Origin: Nocardioides sp. PD653-B2
Lineage (GTDB): Bacteria; Actinomycetota; Actinomycetes; Propionibacteriales; Nocardioidaceae
Reading direction: 5' to 3'
NCBI RefSeq assembly: GCF_002117935.1
Contig: NZ_BDJE01000028.1
Coordinates: 1 to 64,000, forward strand
Length of the DNA stretch: 64,000 bases
Both the position numbers and the translations under genes were made by a program. The notes beneath the pieces were generated by a model, which did no database searches, had not been told where the DNA came from, and saw only the letters and a program-made list of their open reading frames with translations. Each line of letters starts with the position of its first letter. Position 1 is the stretch's first letter. This document shows, one piece after another, positions 50,683 to 58,987 of the stretch.

Positions 50683-52193
50683 ACCCCGGCCTCGACGCCG
50701 CACCCGGCATCGTGGCGGTCACGCTGGTCACGGTCGCGACGCTGGTGATCGGCACGTGGGGGCTGCGCTTCTCGCGGACCACGAGCGACTTCTTCGTCGC
50801 CTCGCGCACGGTCCGGCCGCGGCTCAACGCGAGCGCCATCGGCGGCGAGTACCTCTCGGCCGCGTCGTTCCTCGGCGTCGCCGGGCTGGTGCTGACATTC
50901 GGTGCCGACATGCTCTGGTACCCGGTCGGCTGGACCGCCGGCTACCTGGTGCTGCTGGTCCTGGTCGCCGCGCCGCTGCGCCGGTCCGGCGCCTACACGC
51001 TGCCCGACTTCGCCGAGGCGCGACTGGGGTCGCGGGGGGTCCGGTCGGTCTGCTCGGTGCTGGTGGTCGCGGTCGGCTGGCTCTACCTCCTGCCGCAGTT
51101 CCAGGGCGCCGGCATCACGCTGAGCTCGACCGTCGGGGCGCCGACCTGGCTCGGCCCGATCATCGTCGGGATGGTCGTGCTCGCCAACGTCACGTCGGGC
51201 GGGATGCGCAGCATCACCTTCGTGCAGGCCTTCCAGTACTGGCTCAAGCTCACCGCGCTCCTCATCCCGGTGACGGTGCTGCTCGCGGTCTGGGCGGGTG
51301 ACTCGGCGCCGACGGCCGGCGGCGGCACCTGGTCGGTGCCGCTGGCGGCCGGCGGCGGTCAGGGGCTCTACGTCACCTACTCGCTGATCATCGCGACCTT
51401 CCTCGGCACCATGGGCCTGCCCCACGTCGTGGTGCGGTTCTACACGAACCCCGACGGCCGCGCGGCCCGCCGTACGACCCTGGTGGTGCTGGCGCTGCTC
51501 GGCGTCTTCTACCTGCTGCCGCCGGTGTACGGCGCGCTCGGCCGGATCTATGCCCCCGAGCTCGCGACGGCCGGGCGATCGGACGCGCTGGTGCTCGAGC
51601 TGCCGCGGATCATGCTCGACGGGCCGGCCGGCGAGCTGCTGACCGGACTGGTGACGGCCGGCGCGTTCGCGGCGTTCCTCTCGACGTCGTCCGGGCTCTC
51701 GATCGCGGTGGCCGGCGTGCTCAGCCAGGACGTCACCGGCCGGATGTGGGGCGGTCACCGGCTCGGCGGGGTGGCGGCGTTCCGTCTCGGCGCGGTGGTC
51801 GCCGTGACGGTGCCGTGCATCGTCGCGCTGGCGGCCCCGAACCTCGGCGTCGCGCGGGCCGTCGGCCTGGCGTTCGCGATGGCCGCGTCGACGTTCTGCC
51901 CGTTGCTGCTGCTCGGCATCTGGTGGCGGCGGCTCACCTCGGTCGGCGCGATCGCGGGGCTGGTCGCCGGCGGTCTCGGCTCCGGTGTCGCGATCGCGTG
52001 GACGCTGGCGGTGTCGGACCCCGAGGGCTGGGCGGACACGCTGATGGGCCAGCCCGCCGCCTGGACCGTCCCCCTCGCCCTCGTCACGATGGTCGTCGTC
52101 TCGCTGCTCACCGCCGCCCGGATCCCCGCCCACACCGGCCGGTTCCTGGTCCGCCTGCACACGCCCGAGACCCTCGACCTCGACCGCGGCTGA
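50679..52193 (+). CDS. Sodium/solute symporter, ActP type (acetate/pyruvate permease)
   Basis: This 504-residue SSS-family symporter has about 13 membrane helices. It carries SRTTSDFFVASRTVRPRLNASAIGGEYLSAASF, the family N-terminal sodium-site region, and GTMGLPHVVVRFYTNPDGRAARRT. Its closest characterised relatives move acetate, glycolate, propionate or pyruvate. The GTG at 50679 overlaps the DUF485-like gene. Its position behind a LytS/LytTR pair matches signal-controlled carboxylate uptake. A second actP-like gene lies at the right edge of the window. Confidence 0.88.
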   Translation: MNPGLDAAPGIVAVTLVTVATLVIGTWGLRFSRTTSDFFVASRTVRPRLNASAIGGEYLSAASFLGVAGLVLTFGADMLWYPVGWTAGYLVLLVLVAAPLRRSGAYTLPDFAEARLGSRGVRSVCSVLVVAVGWLYLLPQFQGAGITLSSTVGAPTWLGPIIVGMVVLANVTSGGMRSITFVQAFQYWLKLTALLIPVTVLLAVWAGDSAPTAGGGTWSVPLAAGGGQGLYVTYSLIIATFLGTMGLPHVVVRFYTNPDGRAARRTTLVVLALLGVFYLLPPVYGALGRIYAPELATAGRSDALVLELPRIMLDGPAGELLTGLVTAGAFAAFLSTSSGLSIAVAGVLSQDVTGRMWGGHRLGGVAAFRLGAVVAVTVPCIVALAAPNLGVARAVGLAFAMAASTFCPLLLLGIWWRRLTSVGAIAGLVAGGLGSGVAIAWTLAVSDPEGWADTLMGQPAAWTVPLALVTMVVVSLLTAARIPAHTGRFLVRLHTPETLDLDRG

Positions 52194-52197
52194 CCGT

Positions 52198-52268
52198 TGT
52201 AACGCGGGGTTATGACCTCTGGTGACCCCGTTCTAACGGGTTCCTAGTGGACCTAACCCCGCGTGACA
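52198..52268. repeat. Structured repeat, copy 1 (before the histidine-phosphatase gene)
   Basis: Outer arms TGTAACGCGGGGTTA and its near-complement (14 of 15 bases) enclose an inner dyad, CCCGTTCTAACGGG. About 55 of the bases from TAACGCGGGG through GTTCTAACGGGTTC recur almost unchanged at 52961-53003. It lies between the symporter stop and the phosphatase start. It may be a MITE-like or REP-type element, or a structured RNA. Confidence 0.75.
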
Positions 52269-52300
52269 ACCGCGACGCCGGACCTCCGTAGCATCGCCGC

Positions 52301-52948
52301 GTGCGCCTCATCCTCGTCCGCCACGGACAGACCCCTTCCAACGTCGCCGGCGAGCTGGACACCGCGGTGCCCGGCGCCCCCCTGACGGCGCTCGGACACC
52401 GGCAGGCCGACGCGCTCCCGGACGCGCTCGCCGACGAGGACGTGGCCGGCGTCTACGCCTCCGTCCTGACCCGCACCCAGCTCACCGCGGCCCCGCTCGC
52501 GGCCGCCCGCGGCCTCGAGGTCGTCGTCCTGGACGGGCTCGAGGAGATCTCCGCCGGTGACCTCGAGATGCGCGCCGACGACGATGCGGTGGCGGCGTAC
52601 GCCGACACGGTCGCCGCCTGGATCGACGGCGACCTGGCGGTCGAGATGCCGGGCGGGCCCGACGGCCACAGCTTCTTCGATCGGTACGACGCAGCCCTCG
52701 CCACGATCGCCGGCGCCCACCCCGCCGACGCCACGGTGGTGGCGTTCAGCCACGGCGCCGCGATCCGCACCGTCGCCGCCCGGCACGGCGGCCACGCCGA
52801 CCACCGGCTGCTCAACACCGGCGCGGTGGTGCTCGAGGGATCCCCGGCGGGATGGACCGTCGCGAGCTGGTCGCTCCAGCCGCTCGGCGGCGCCCACCTC
52901 GCCGGCGACACCTCGCACGACGTGACCGGCGACCCCGACCCCGTCTGA
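52301..52948 (+). CDS. Histidine-phosphatase-superfamily protein (phosphoglycerate-mutase-like)
   Basis: This 215-residue protein has the catalytic LVRHGQTPSN at the N-terminus (GTG start at 52301), the acid/base glutamate region EEISAGDLE and the second His in VVAFSHGAAIR. Members act on small phosphate esters. The substrate is unknown. It stands alone between two copies of a structured repeat, which makes the gene plus repeats look like a unit. Confidence 0.88.
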   Translation: MRLILVRHGQTPSNVAGELDTAVPGAPLTALGHRQADALPDALADEDVAGVYASVLTRTQLTAAPLAAARGLEVVVLDGLEEISAGDLEMRADDDAVAAYADTVAAWIDGDLAVEMPGGPDGHSFFDRYDAALATIAGAHPADATVVAFSHGAAIRTVAARHGGHADHRLLNTGAVVLEGSPAGWTVASWSLQPLGGAHLAGDTSHDVTGDPDPV

Positions 52949-52956
52949 CCGCCGCC

Positions 52957-53030
52957 GCTGTAACGCGGGGTTGTGACCTCTGGTGACCCGTTCTAACGGG
53001 TTCATAGAGGGTCTGACACCGCGTTACAGC
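52957..53030. repeat. Structured repeat, copy 2 (after the histidine-phosphatase gene)
   Basis: It is the same orientation and nearly the same sequence as the copy at 52198-52268. The outer arms GCTGTAACGCGG and CCGCGTTACAGC are perfectly complementary over 12 bases, with the same CCCGTTCTAACGGG core. It lies between convergent genes, so it could act as a terminator here. Strong conservation of both arms suggests selection on the fold. Confidence 0.75.
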
Positions 53031-53036
53031 GGGCGG

Positions 53037-53669
53037 TCAGGCCGAGCGGCGCGCGCCGAGCAGCTCGGACGCGCGGGCGACGATCAGATCGACGACGGCG
53101 GGGTGCGGGCCGATCACGTCGGCGACGACCCCGGCCGCAGCGGACCCGGCGCGTGCCCGGGTGGCGAAGAAGCCCGGCGCCAGCAGGTACGGCGAGACCG
53201 CGTCGCCGGGCCGGACGACCTCGGCGGGGCGCCGGCCCCGACCGGCGAGCGTGGCCAGCCGCACCGGGCCGCCCCAGGCCGACGAGAGGTACGCCGCGGC
53301 GAGTATCAGGTCCCGGGTGGCCCGCGGGTCCCGCGAGCCGGCGGCGACCATCACCACCGGTTGACCGGGCGCGGCACCGGCCGACAGCAGGCGCGCGACC
53401 TGCGCCGACGCCAGCAGCGCGTCGGGTCCGAGGGCACGAGCCCCGGCCAGGTCCTCGCGGACGTGGTGGCCGGTCGACAGCAGCAGCGGCACGACCACCG
53501 ACGGCTCGGGCGACTCCATCACCGAGGTGAACGACGGCGAGCAGAGCTCGACGTACGACGCGACCGCCGGCAGACCCAGCCGGGCACCGGCCGCCGCGGT
53601 GAGGGACGCAGCGACCGCGTTGCCGGCAGCGGTCCGCGTCCCGTGCGCCACGGTCACCAGTCGCGTCAC
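53037..53669 (-). CDS. CbiX-family sirohydrochlorin chelatase-like protein
   Basis: This 210-residue protein has LVTVAHGTRTAAGNAVAAS at the N-terminus (catalytic His of CbiX/SirB) and VVPLLLSTGHHVREDL with the second histidine. Siroheme is the cofactor of the neighbouring nitrite reductase, and these chelatases insert iron into sirohydrochlorin. It is the last gene of the nitrate operon (GTGA overlap with nnaR). Cobalt insertion for B12 is an alternative, but context favours siroheme. Confidence 0.82.
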   Translation of the reverse strand: MTRLVTVAHGTRTAAGNAVAASLTAAAGARLGLPAVASYVELCSPSFTSVMESPEPSVVVPLLLSTGHHVREDLAGARALGPDALLASAQVARLLSAGAAPGQPVVMVAAGSRDPRATRDLILAAAYLSSAWGGPVRLATLAGRGRRPAEVVRPGDAVSPYLLAPGFFATRARAGSAAAGVVADVIGPHPAVVDLIVARASELLGARRSA

Positions 53670-54781
53670 GGCGCGACCGCCAGCCGGTAGCCGCGCTTGA
53701 CGACGGTCTGCACGGTCCGGGTGCCGAGCGCCGCGCGCAGCCGGGCCACCGCCATCTCGACGGCATGCTCGGAGCCCGCCGTCCCCGACGGCAGCATCGC
53801 CAGCAGCGCCGGCCGGGAGACGACGTTGCCGGGGTTGGCCACGAGCGCGTTGAGCACGGCGGTCGGCGCGGGCGAGAGCCTGACGTCGGCCCCGTCGAGG
53901 AGGACGTCCTCGCCGTGCAACAGCAGCTGGCGGCCGCCGACGAGCTCGATGGTGAGCCCCGAGCGCCGCGACGGCAGCTCGGTCTCGAGCTGTTTGACCA
54001 TCGCGCCGAGCCGGGAGCGGTCGGGGAAGATCGTCGGCACGCCCCACATCTCGAACGCCGCCGCCGTGACCGGTCCGACGCAGGCCGCGACGACGTCGGC
54101 CTGGAACGCCGAGATCACCTCGTCGCGGCGGCCGGTCGACCCGGCGGCCTCCATCAGCGCGGCGACCGCGGGCGCGGAGGTGAAGGTGACCGCATCCAGC
54201 GACCGCTCCGCGATCAGGTCGACCATCGCGAACATCGGCCCCGGGTCGTCGGCCGACGCCACCCGGTAGACCGTCACGGTGGTGACGTCGGCGCCCTGCC
54301 TGCGCAGGGCGTGCGCGACCATCGACAGCGACTGGCCGTGCTCCTGGACGACGATCCGCACGCCCTCGAGCGACCGGCCGCGCAGGTGCTCGAGCACGTC
54401 CTCGAAGCACTCCGACTCCGGCGCCCAGAGCTCGCGGAGACCCTGGCGGCGCAGGGCTCCCACGCTCTTGGGCCCGCGGGCGAGGATCTCCGACCCCTCC
54501 AGCGCCGCGAGCAGCTCATCGAGGATGCCCCAGCGCTCGGCGGCCGCGAACCACGCCTTCATGCCGATGCCGGTGGTCGCCAGGAACATGTCGACGGGCG
54601 AGGCGAGCACCTCGTCGGTGGCCGCGCGCAGCTGGTCGTCGTCGACGTGGTTGGGGTCCAGCGACAGCGCGGGCGCCCACTCCACCGCGGCGCCGCGGCG
54701 CTCCAGGAGCGCGACCTGCTCGTCGACCTTGCGGGCGGCCGTGACCCCGATGCGGAAGCCGGCGAGCGGGCTGTCGGTCAC
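53666..54781 (-). CDS. nnaR: NnaR-type regulator: uroporphyrinogen-III-synthase-like domain with C-terminal winged helix
   Basis: This 371-residue protein has an N-terminal HemD-like domain (FRIGVTAARKVDEQVALLERRGA, VTFTSAPAVAALME, VVAACVGPVTAAAFEMWG) and a C-terminal OmpR/PhoB-type winged helix (SEHAVEMAVARLRAALGTRTVQTVVKRGYRLAV). In Streptomyces and mycobacteria such proteins (NnaR) act with GlnR to activate nitrate and nitrite assimilation genes. It lies between nirD and cbiX in the same operon. Residual synthase activity is possible but unproven. Confidence 0.85.
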   Translation of the reverse strand: MTDSPLAGFRIGVTAARKVDEQVALLERRGAAVEWAPALSLDPNHVDDDQLRAATDEVLASPVDMFLATTGIGMKAWFAAAERWGILDELLAALEGSEILARGPKSVGALRRQGLRELWAPESECFEDVLEHLRGRSLEGVRIVVQEHGQSLSMVAHALRRQGADVTTVTVYRVASADDPGPMFAMVDLIAERSLDAVTFTSAPAVAALMEAAGSTGRRDEVISAFQADVVAACVGPVTAAAFEMWGVPTIFPDRSRLGAMVKQLETELPSRRSGLTIELVGGRQLLLHGEDVLLDGADVRLSPAPTAVLNALVANPGNVVSRPALLAMLPSGTAGSEHAVEMAVARLRAALGTRTVQTVVKRGYRLAVAP

Positions 54782-55119
54782 GGACTCTCCTGTCGGGGAC
54801 CACCCACGCGCACCACGCCGTCGGTGACCCGCACGTCGTACGTCGGGACCCGGACCGCCGCGTCGTCGAGGCACTGTCCGGTGCGCAGGTCGAAGGCCTG
54901 CTTGTGCATCGGCGACGCGACGAACGGGATGTCCCCTCTCGTGCCCACGATCCCGCGCGCCAGCACCGATGCGCTGGAACAAGGGTCGTAGTTGGACATC
55001 GCGTAGACGTTGCCGTCGTGTGTCCGGAAGATTGCGACCGCGGCGCCATCGACCAGGGCGACCACCCCGCCCTCGACGTCGATCTGGTCCAGCCGGCAGA
55101 CGGGCACTCCCCACGTCAT
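54778..55119 (-). CDS. nirD: Nitrite reductase small subunit
   Basis: This 113-residue Rieske-like fold protein has VPVCRLDQIDVEGGVVALVDG and the NYDPCSSASVLARGIVG and SPMHKQAFDLRTGQCLDD blocks. As in other NirD proteins, the full Rieske cluster ligands are not conserved, so it is a structural or regulatory subunit of NADH nitrite reductase. It overlaps nirB and nnaR by 4 bases each. Confidence 0.92.
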   Translation of the reverse strand: MTWGVPVCRLDQIDVEGGVVALVDGAAVAIFRTHDGNVYAMSNYDPCSSASVLARGIVGTRGDIPFVASPMHKQAFDLRTGQCLDDAAVRVPTYDVRVTDGVVRVGGPRQESP

Positions 55120-57635
55120 CGGGGCGCACCCACCGGGATCGTCGACCCGAGCGACACCGGGCCCTCGGAGTCGGCGGGCTGCACCTGCCCGCGCTCGGTG
55201 GTGAACGTGATGTTCGGGTCCGGGGTGTCCGGCGCGTTCACGAACGACACGAAGCGGGCCAGCTTCTCCGGGTCGTCGAGCGTGGCCTTCCACTCGTCGA
55301 AGTAGGTGTCGACGTGCTTGGCCATCGCCGCCTCGAGCTCCGAGCCGAGCCCGAGGGCGTCGTCGACCACGACCTCGCGGACCCGGTCGAGCCCGCCGTC
55401 GAGGCTGTCGACCCACGGCGCGGTCCGCTGGAGGCGGTCGGCGGTGCGCACGTAGTACATGAGGAACCGGTCGATGTAGCGGATCAGCGTCTCCCGGTCG
55501 AGGTCGCCGGCGAGCAGCCGCGCGTGCACCGGGGAGGAGCCGCCGTTGCCGGCGACGTAGAGGTTCCAGCCCTTCTCGGTGGCGATCACGCCGAAGTCCT
55601 TGGACCGGGCCTCCGCGCACTCGCGGGCGCAGCCGCTCACGCCGGCCTTGATCTTGTGCGGCGAGCGCAGCCCCCGGTAGCGGTGCTCCAGCTCGATCGC
55701 CAGCCCGGTGGAGTCCTGCACGCCGTACCGGCACCAGGTCGAGCCCACGCACGACTTCACCGTGCGCAACGACTTGCCGTACGCGTGCCCGGACTCGAAG
55801 CCCGCGTCGACCAGCCGCCGCCAGATGGCGGGCAGCTGCTCCATCCGGGCGCCGAGCAGGTCGATGCGCTGGCCCCCGGTGATCTTCGTGTAGAGGTCGA
55901 ACTCCTGGGCGACCTCGCCGATCACGATCAGCTTCTCGGGGGTGATCTCGCCGCCGGCGATCCGCGGCATCACCGAGTAGGTGCCGTTGCGCTGGATGTT
56001 GGCGAGGTAGGCGTCGTTGGTGTCCTGGAGGGTGCGCTGGTCGCCCGCGAGGACGTGCCCGTTGAGCTGGGTCGCGAGGATCGAGGCGATCACGGGTTTG
56101 CAGACGTCGCAGCCGCGGCCGGTGCCGTGCGCCTCGACGATGTCGTCGAAGCGCGTGTAGCCGTGCACGGCGACGACGTCGAAGAGCTCCTGCCGGGTGA
56201 GCGCGAAGTGCTCGCACAGGCTCGTGTCGACGACCTTGCCCTGGGAGACGAAGTAGTCCTCGATGATCTTCTTCGTCTGCGCCTTGCAGGAGCCGCAGGT
56301 CGTGCCGGCCCGGGTGGTGGTGCCGTCGGCGGCCGCGGTCACGATCTCGGCCTTGGTGACGTTGTTGCAGGAGCAGACGACCGCCTCCGCGGGCAGCCCG
56401 ATCTCGTCGCCGCTTCCGCGACCGGCGGGCAGGATCAGCTCCTCGGGGTTGTCGGGCAGCTCGATGCCGCTCGCGACCATCGGCCGCAGCACGCCGTACG
56501 CCGAGGCGTCGCCGACCAGGATGCCGCCGAGCAGCTGCTTGCCGTCCGCGCTGACGACGAGCTTCTTGTAGACGCCGGCGACGGCGTCGGAGAACACCAG
56601 CTCCAGGGCCCCCTCGGTGGCGGCGAAGGCGTCGCCGAACGACGCCACGTCGACGCCCATCAGCTTGAGCTTGGTGGACATGTCGGCGCCGGTGAAGCTG
56701 CCCGGGCCGCCGAGCAGCGCATCGACGACGACCTCGGCCATCGCGTAGCCGGGCGCCACCAGCCCGTACATCCGGCCCCCGGGCGCGGCGCACTCGCCGA
56801 TCGCCCAGACGTGCTCGTCGGAGGTGCGGCAGCGCTCGTCGACCAGCACGCCGCCGCGCTCCGCCAGGTCGAGTCCGGCGTCGCGGGCGAGACTGTCGCA
56901 CGGCCGGATGCCGGCGGAGAAGACCACGATGTCGGCGCTGACGAGGTCACCGTCCTTCAGCGCGAGCCCGGTGACCCGCTCCTCTCCCAGCACGCGCTCG
57001 GTGGCGGCGCCGGTGTGGACGGTGAGCCCGAGCTGCTCGATGTGCCGGGCCAGCGTCGCGCCACCGGCGTCGTCGACCTGCACCGCCATCAGCCGTGGGG
57101 CCATCTCGACGACGTGGGTCTCGAGGCCGAGCTGGGCCAGCGCGTTGGCGGCCTCGAGCCCGAGCAGGCCACCGCCGATGACGGCGCCGACGGTGGCGGT
57201 CTGCGCTGCGTCGCGGATCGCCTCCAGGTCCTCGATGGTCCGGTAGACGAAGCAGCCGTCGAGGTCGTGGCCCGGGATCGGCGGCACGAACGGCGCGGCG
57301 CCCGTCGCCAGCACGAGCTCGTCGTACCCGATCACCTCGCCACCGGACAGCAGCACCGTCCGGGTCTCGGTGTCGAAGCCCTCGACCTCGGTGCCGGTCA
57401 CCAGCCGCACCCGCGGGTCGTCGTACGCGCCCGTCGGGAGGAACGACAGCTCGTCGGCGCCGACCTCGAAGAACGAGGTGAGCGCCACCCGGTCGTAGGC
57501 CACGCGCGGCTCGTCGCCGACGACCACGAGGTCGTAGGTCTCGGTCAGGCCGCGCTCGACGGCCGCCTGCACGAAACGGTGGCCGACCATGCCGTGACCG
57601 GCGACGACCAGGGTCTTGCGGAGATGCGGGCTCAT
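55116..57635 (-). CDS. nirB: Assimilatory nitrite reductase large subunit
   Basis: This 839-residue siroheme/FAD enzyme reduces nitrite to ammonium with NAD(P)H. It has an FAD/NAD domain (VVAGHGMVGHRFV, then IGGGLLGLEAANAL), a BFD [2Fe-2S] domain (CSCNNVT and TCGSCKAQT) and the siroheme/[4Fe-4S] ligands CVGSTWC and GCARECAE near residues 660-710. ATG 57635 overlaps the reductase gene upstream. Together with nirD, nasA and narK it gives a complete nitrate-to-ammonium route. Confidence 0.95.
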   Translation of the reverse strand: MSPHLRKTLVVAGHGMVGHRFVQAAVERGLTETYDLVVVGDEPRVAYDRVALTSFFEVGADELSFLPTGAYDDPRVRLVTGTEVEGFDTETRTVLLSGGEVIGYDELVLATGAAPFVPPIPGHDLDGCFVYRTIEDLEAIRDAAQTATVGAVIGGGLLGLEAANALAQLGLETHVVEMAPRLMAVQVDDAGGATLARHIEQLGLTVHTGAATERVLGEERVTGLALKDGDLVSADIVVFSAGIRPCDSLARDAGLDLAERGGVLVDERCRTSDEHVWAIGECAAPGGRMYGLVAPGYAMAEVVVDALLGGPGSFTGADMSTKLKLMGVDVASFGDAFAATEGALELVFSDAVAGVYKKLVVSADGKQLLGGILVGDASAYGVLRPMVASGIELPDNPEELILPAGRGSGDEIGLPAEAVVCSCNNVTKAEIVTAAADGTTTRAGTTCGSCKAQTKKIIEDYFVSQGKVVDTSLCEHFALTRQELFDVVAVHGYTRFDDIVEAHGTGRGCDVCKPVIASILATQLNGHVLAGDQRTLQDTNDAYLANIQRNGTYSVMPRIAGGEITPEKLIVIGEVAQEFDLYTKITGGQRIDLLGARMEQLPAIWRRLVDAGFESGHAYGKSLRTVKSCVGSTWCRYGVQDSTGLAIELEHRYRGLRSPHKIKAGVSGCARECAEARSKDFGVIATEKGWNLYVAGNGGSSPVHARLLAGDLDRETLIRYIDRFLMYYVRTADRLQRTAPWVDSLDGGLDRVREVVVDDALGLGSELEAAMAKHVDTYFDEWKATLDDPEKLARFVSFVNAPDTPDPNITFTTERGQVQPADSEGPVSLGSTIPVGAPR

Positions 57636-58987
57636 GATGGTGTTCCCTCCAGGGTGCGGGTGGCGAGGAGCTGGCGGACGGCGGGGGCGCACCCGCCGCA
57701 GCCGGTGGTGGCGCGGGTGGTTTCACGGACGTCGTCGAGCGAGTGGCAGGCCCGGATCCGCCCGGCGCTGACGCCGGCGCAGGCGCAGACCTCGGCGTCG
57801 TCGGGGAGGGCGACCGGCGTGGCCGGCCGCTCCCCCATCAGGAGGTCGCCGGGCTCGCGCGGGCCGAGGACGGTGCCGCGGTCGTAGTGCTGGGTGATGA
57901 GGCCGATGCGGGACAGTTCGCCGACGAGGGTGGCGCCGACGATCACCCCGTCGCGGACGACGAGCTTGCGGTGCGACCCGACGACCGGGTTCGAGATGGC
58001 GACCACGTCGCCGTCGGTGCGCTCGGGGTCGCCGAGCACGGCGACGTCGAGGCCGGTGGCACGCAGCCGGGCGACGGTCCGCGCGCCCTCGTACGTGACG
58101 TCCTCGCCGGCGAGGTGCCGGGCCAGCAGGCCCGCCTGCTCCCACGCGGGCGGGACGAAGCCGGTCACCTGGTCGCCGAACTGGGCGCAGTCACCGATCG
58201 CGTGGATGCGCTCGTCGCTGGTGCGCAGCTGCCCGTCGACGACGATGCCGCGGCGGACGTCCAGCCCGGCCCGGCGGGCCAGGGCGGTCGACGGTCGGCC
58301 GCCCGCGGTGAGCACGACGAGGTCGGTGTCGAGGGTGTAGCCGTTGTCGAGGGTGAGCCCGGCGTCGGTGAGGCGGACGGCGCGGGCGCCGGTGTAGACG
58401 GTGGTGCCGAGCTTCGCCAGGTCGCGGGCCAGGATCGCGCCGGCCGGGGCGTCGACCTGGCTGCGGAGCAGGTGGTCACCGCCCTCGACGACCTCGGTGG
58501 CCAGGCCGCGGACGGCGAGCGCCCGGGCGACCTGGAGCCCGAGCAGCCCGCCGCCCACCACGACTGCCGTGCGGGCGTGGGGCACTGCGGTCGACAGGCG
58601 CTCGCAGTCCGCGAGGGAGCGGAAGGCGTGCACCTTCTCGTGGAGGCGGCCGTCCAGCCGGACCAGGCCGCGGATCGGCGGCAGCGTCGGGATGCTCCCG
58701 GTCGCGAGCACCAGCCGGTCGTAGGCGACCCGGCGCCGGTCGGCCAGCTCGACCTCCTGCTCGGCGCGGTGGATCTCGACGACGCGGGTGCCGAGCCGGA
58801 GGTCGACGTGCCCGGGCATCCGCATCGTCACCGCGTCCGGGCTGTGGGTGCCCTCGAGCACGGCCGACAGCAGGATCCGGTTGTACGGCGGGTGCGGCTC
58901 GTCGCCGAGCACCGTGACACCGGGGAGGTCCTGCGCCAGCCGGGTCGCGGCCATCCCGGCACCGACGACGACGATGCGCTCACTCAT
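57632..58987 (-). CDS. FAD-dependent NAD(P)H oxidoreductase with BFD domain, nitrate-reductase electron-transfer subunit
   Basis: This 451-residue pyridine-nucleotide-disulfide-oxidoreductase-family protein has IVVVGAGMAATRLAQDL and VVVGGGLLGLQVARAL dinucleotide sites. Its C-terminal [2Fe-2S] BFD domain reads CACAGVS and TGCGGCAPAVR. It resembles NasB/NirB N-terminal halves and should pass electrons from NAD(P)H to the adjacent molybdenum nitrate reductase. The ATG overlaps the nasA stop (ATGA) and has no clear ribosome site of its own, so it is translationally coupled. Confidence 0.88.
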   Translation of the reverse strand: MSERIVVVGAGMAATRLAQDLPGVTVLGDEPHPPYNRILLSAVLEGTHSPDAVTMRMPGHVDLRLGTRVVEIHRAEQEVELADRRRVAYDRLVLATGSIPTLPPIRGLVRLDGRLHEKVHAFRSLADCERLSTAVPHARTAVVVGGGLLGLQVARALAVRGLATEVVEGGDHLLRSQVDAPAGAILARDLAKLGTTVYTGARAVRLTDAGLTLDNGYTLDTDLVVLTAGGRPSTALARRAGLDVRRGIVVDGQLRTSDERIHAIGDCAQFGDQVTGFVPPAWEQAGLLARHLAGEDVTYEGARTVARLRATGLDVAVLGDPERTDGDVVAISNPVVGSHRKLVVRDGVIVGATLVGELSRIGLITQHYDRGTVLGPREPGDLLMGERPATPVALPDDAEVCACAGVSAGRIRACHSLDDVRETTRATTGCGGCAPAVRQLLATRTLEGTPS

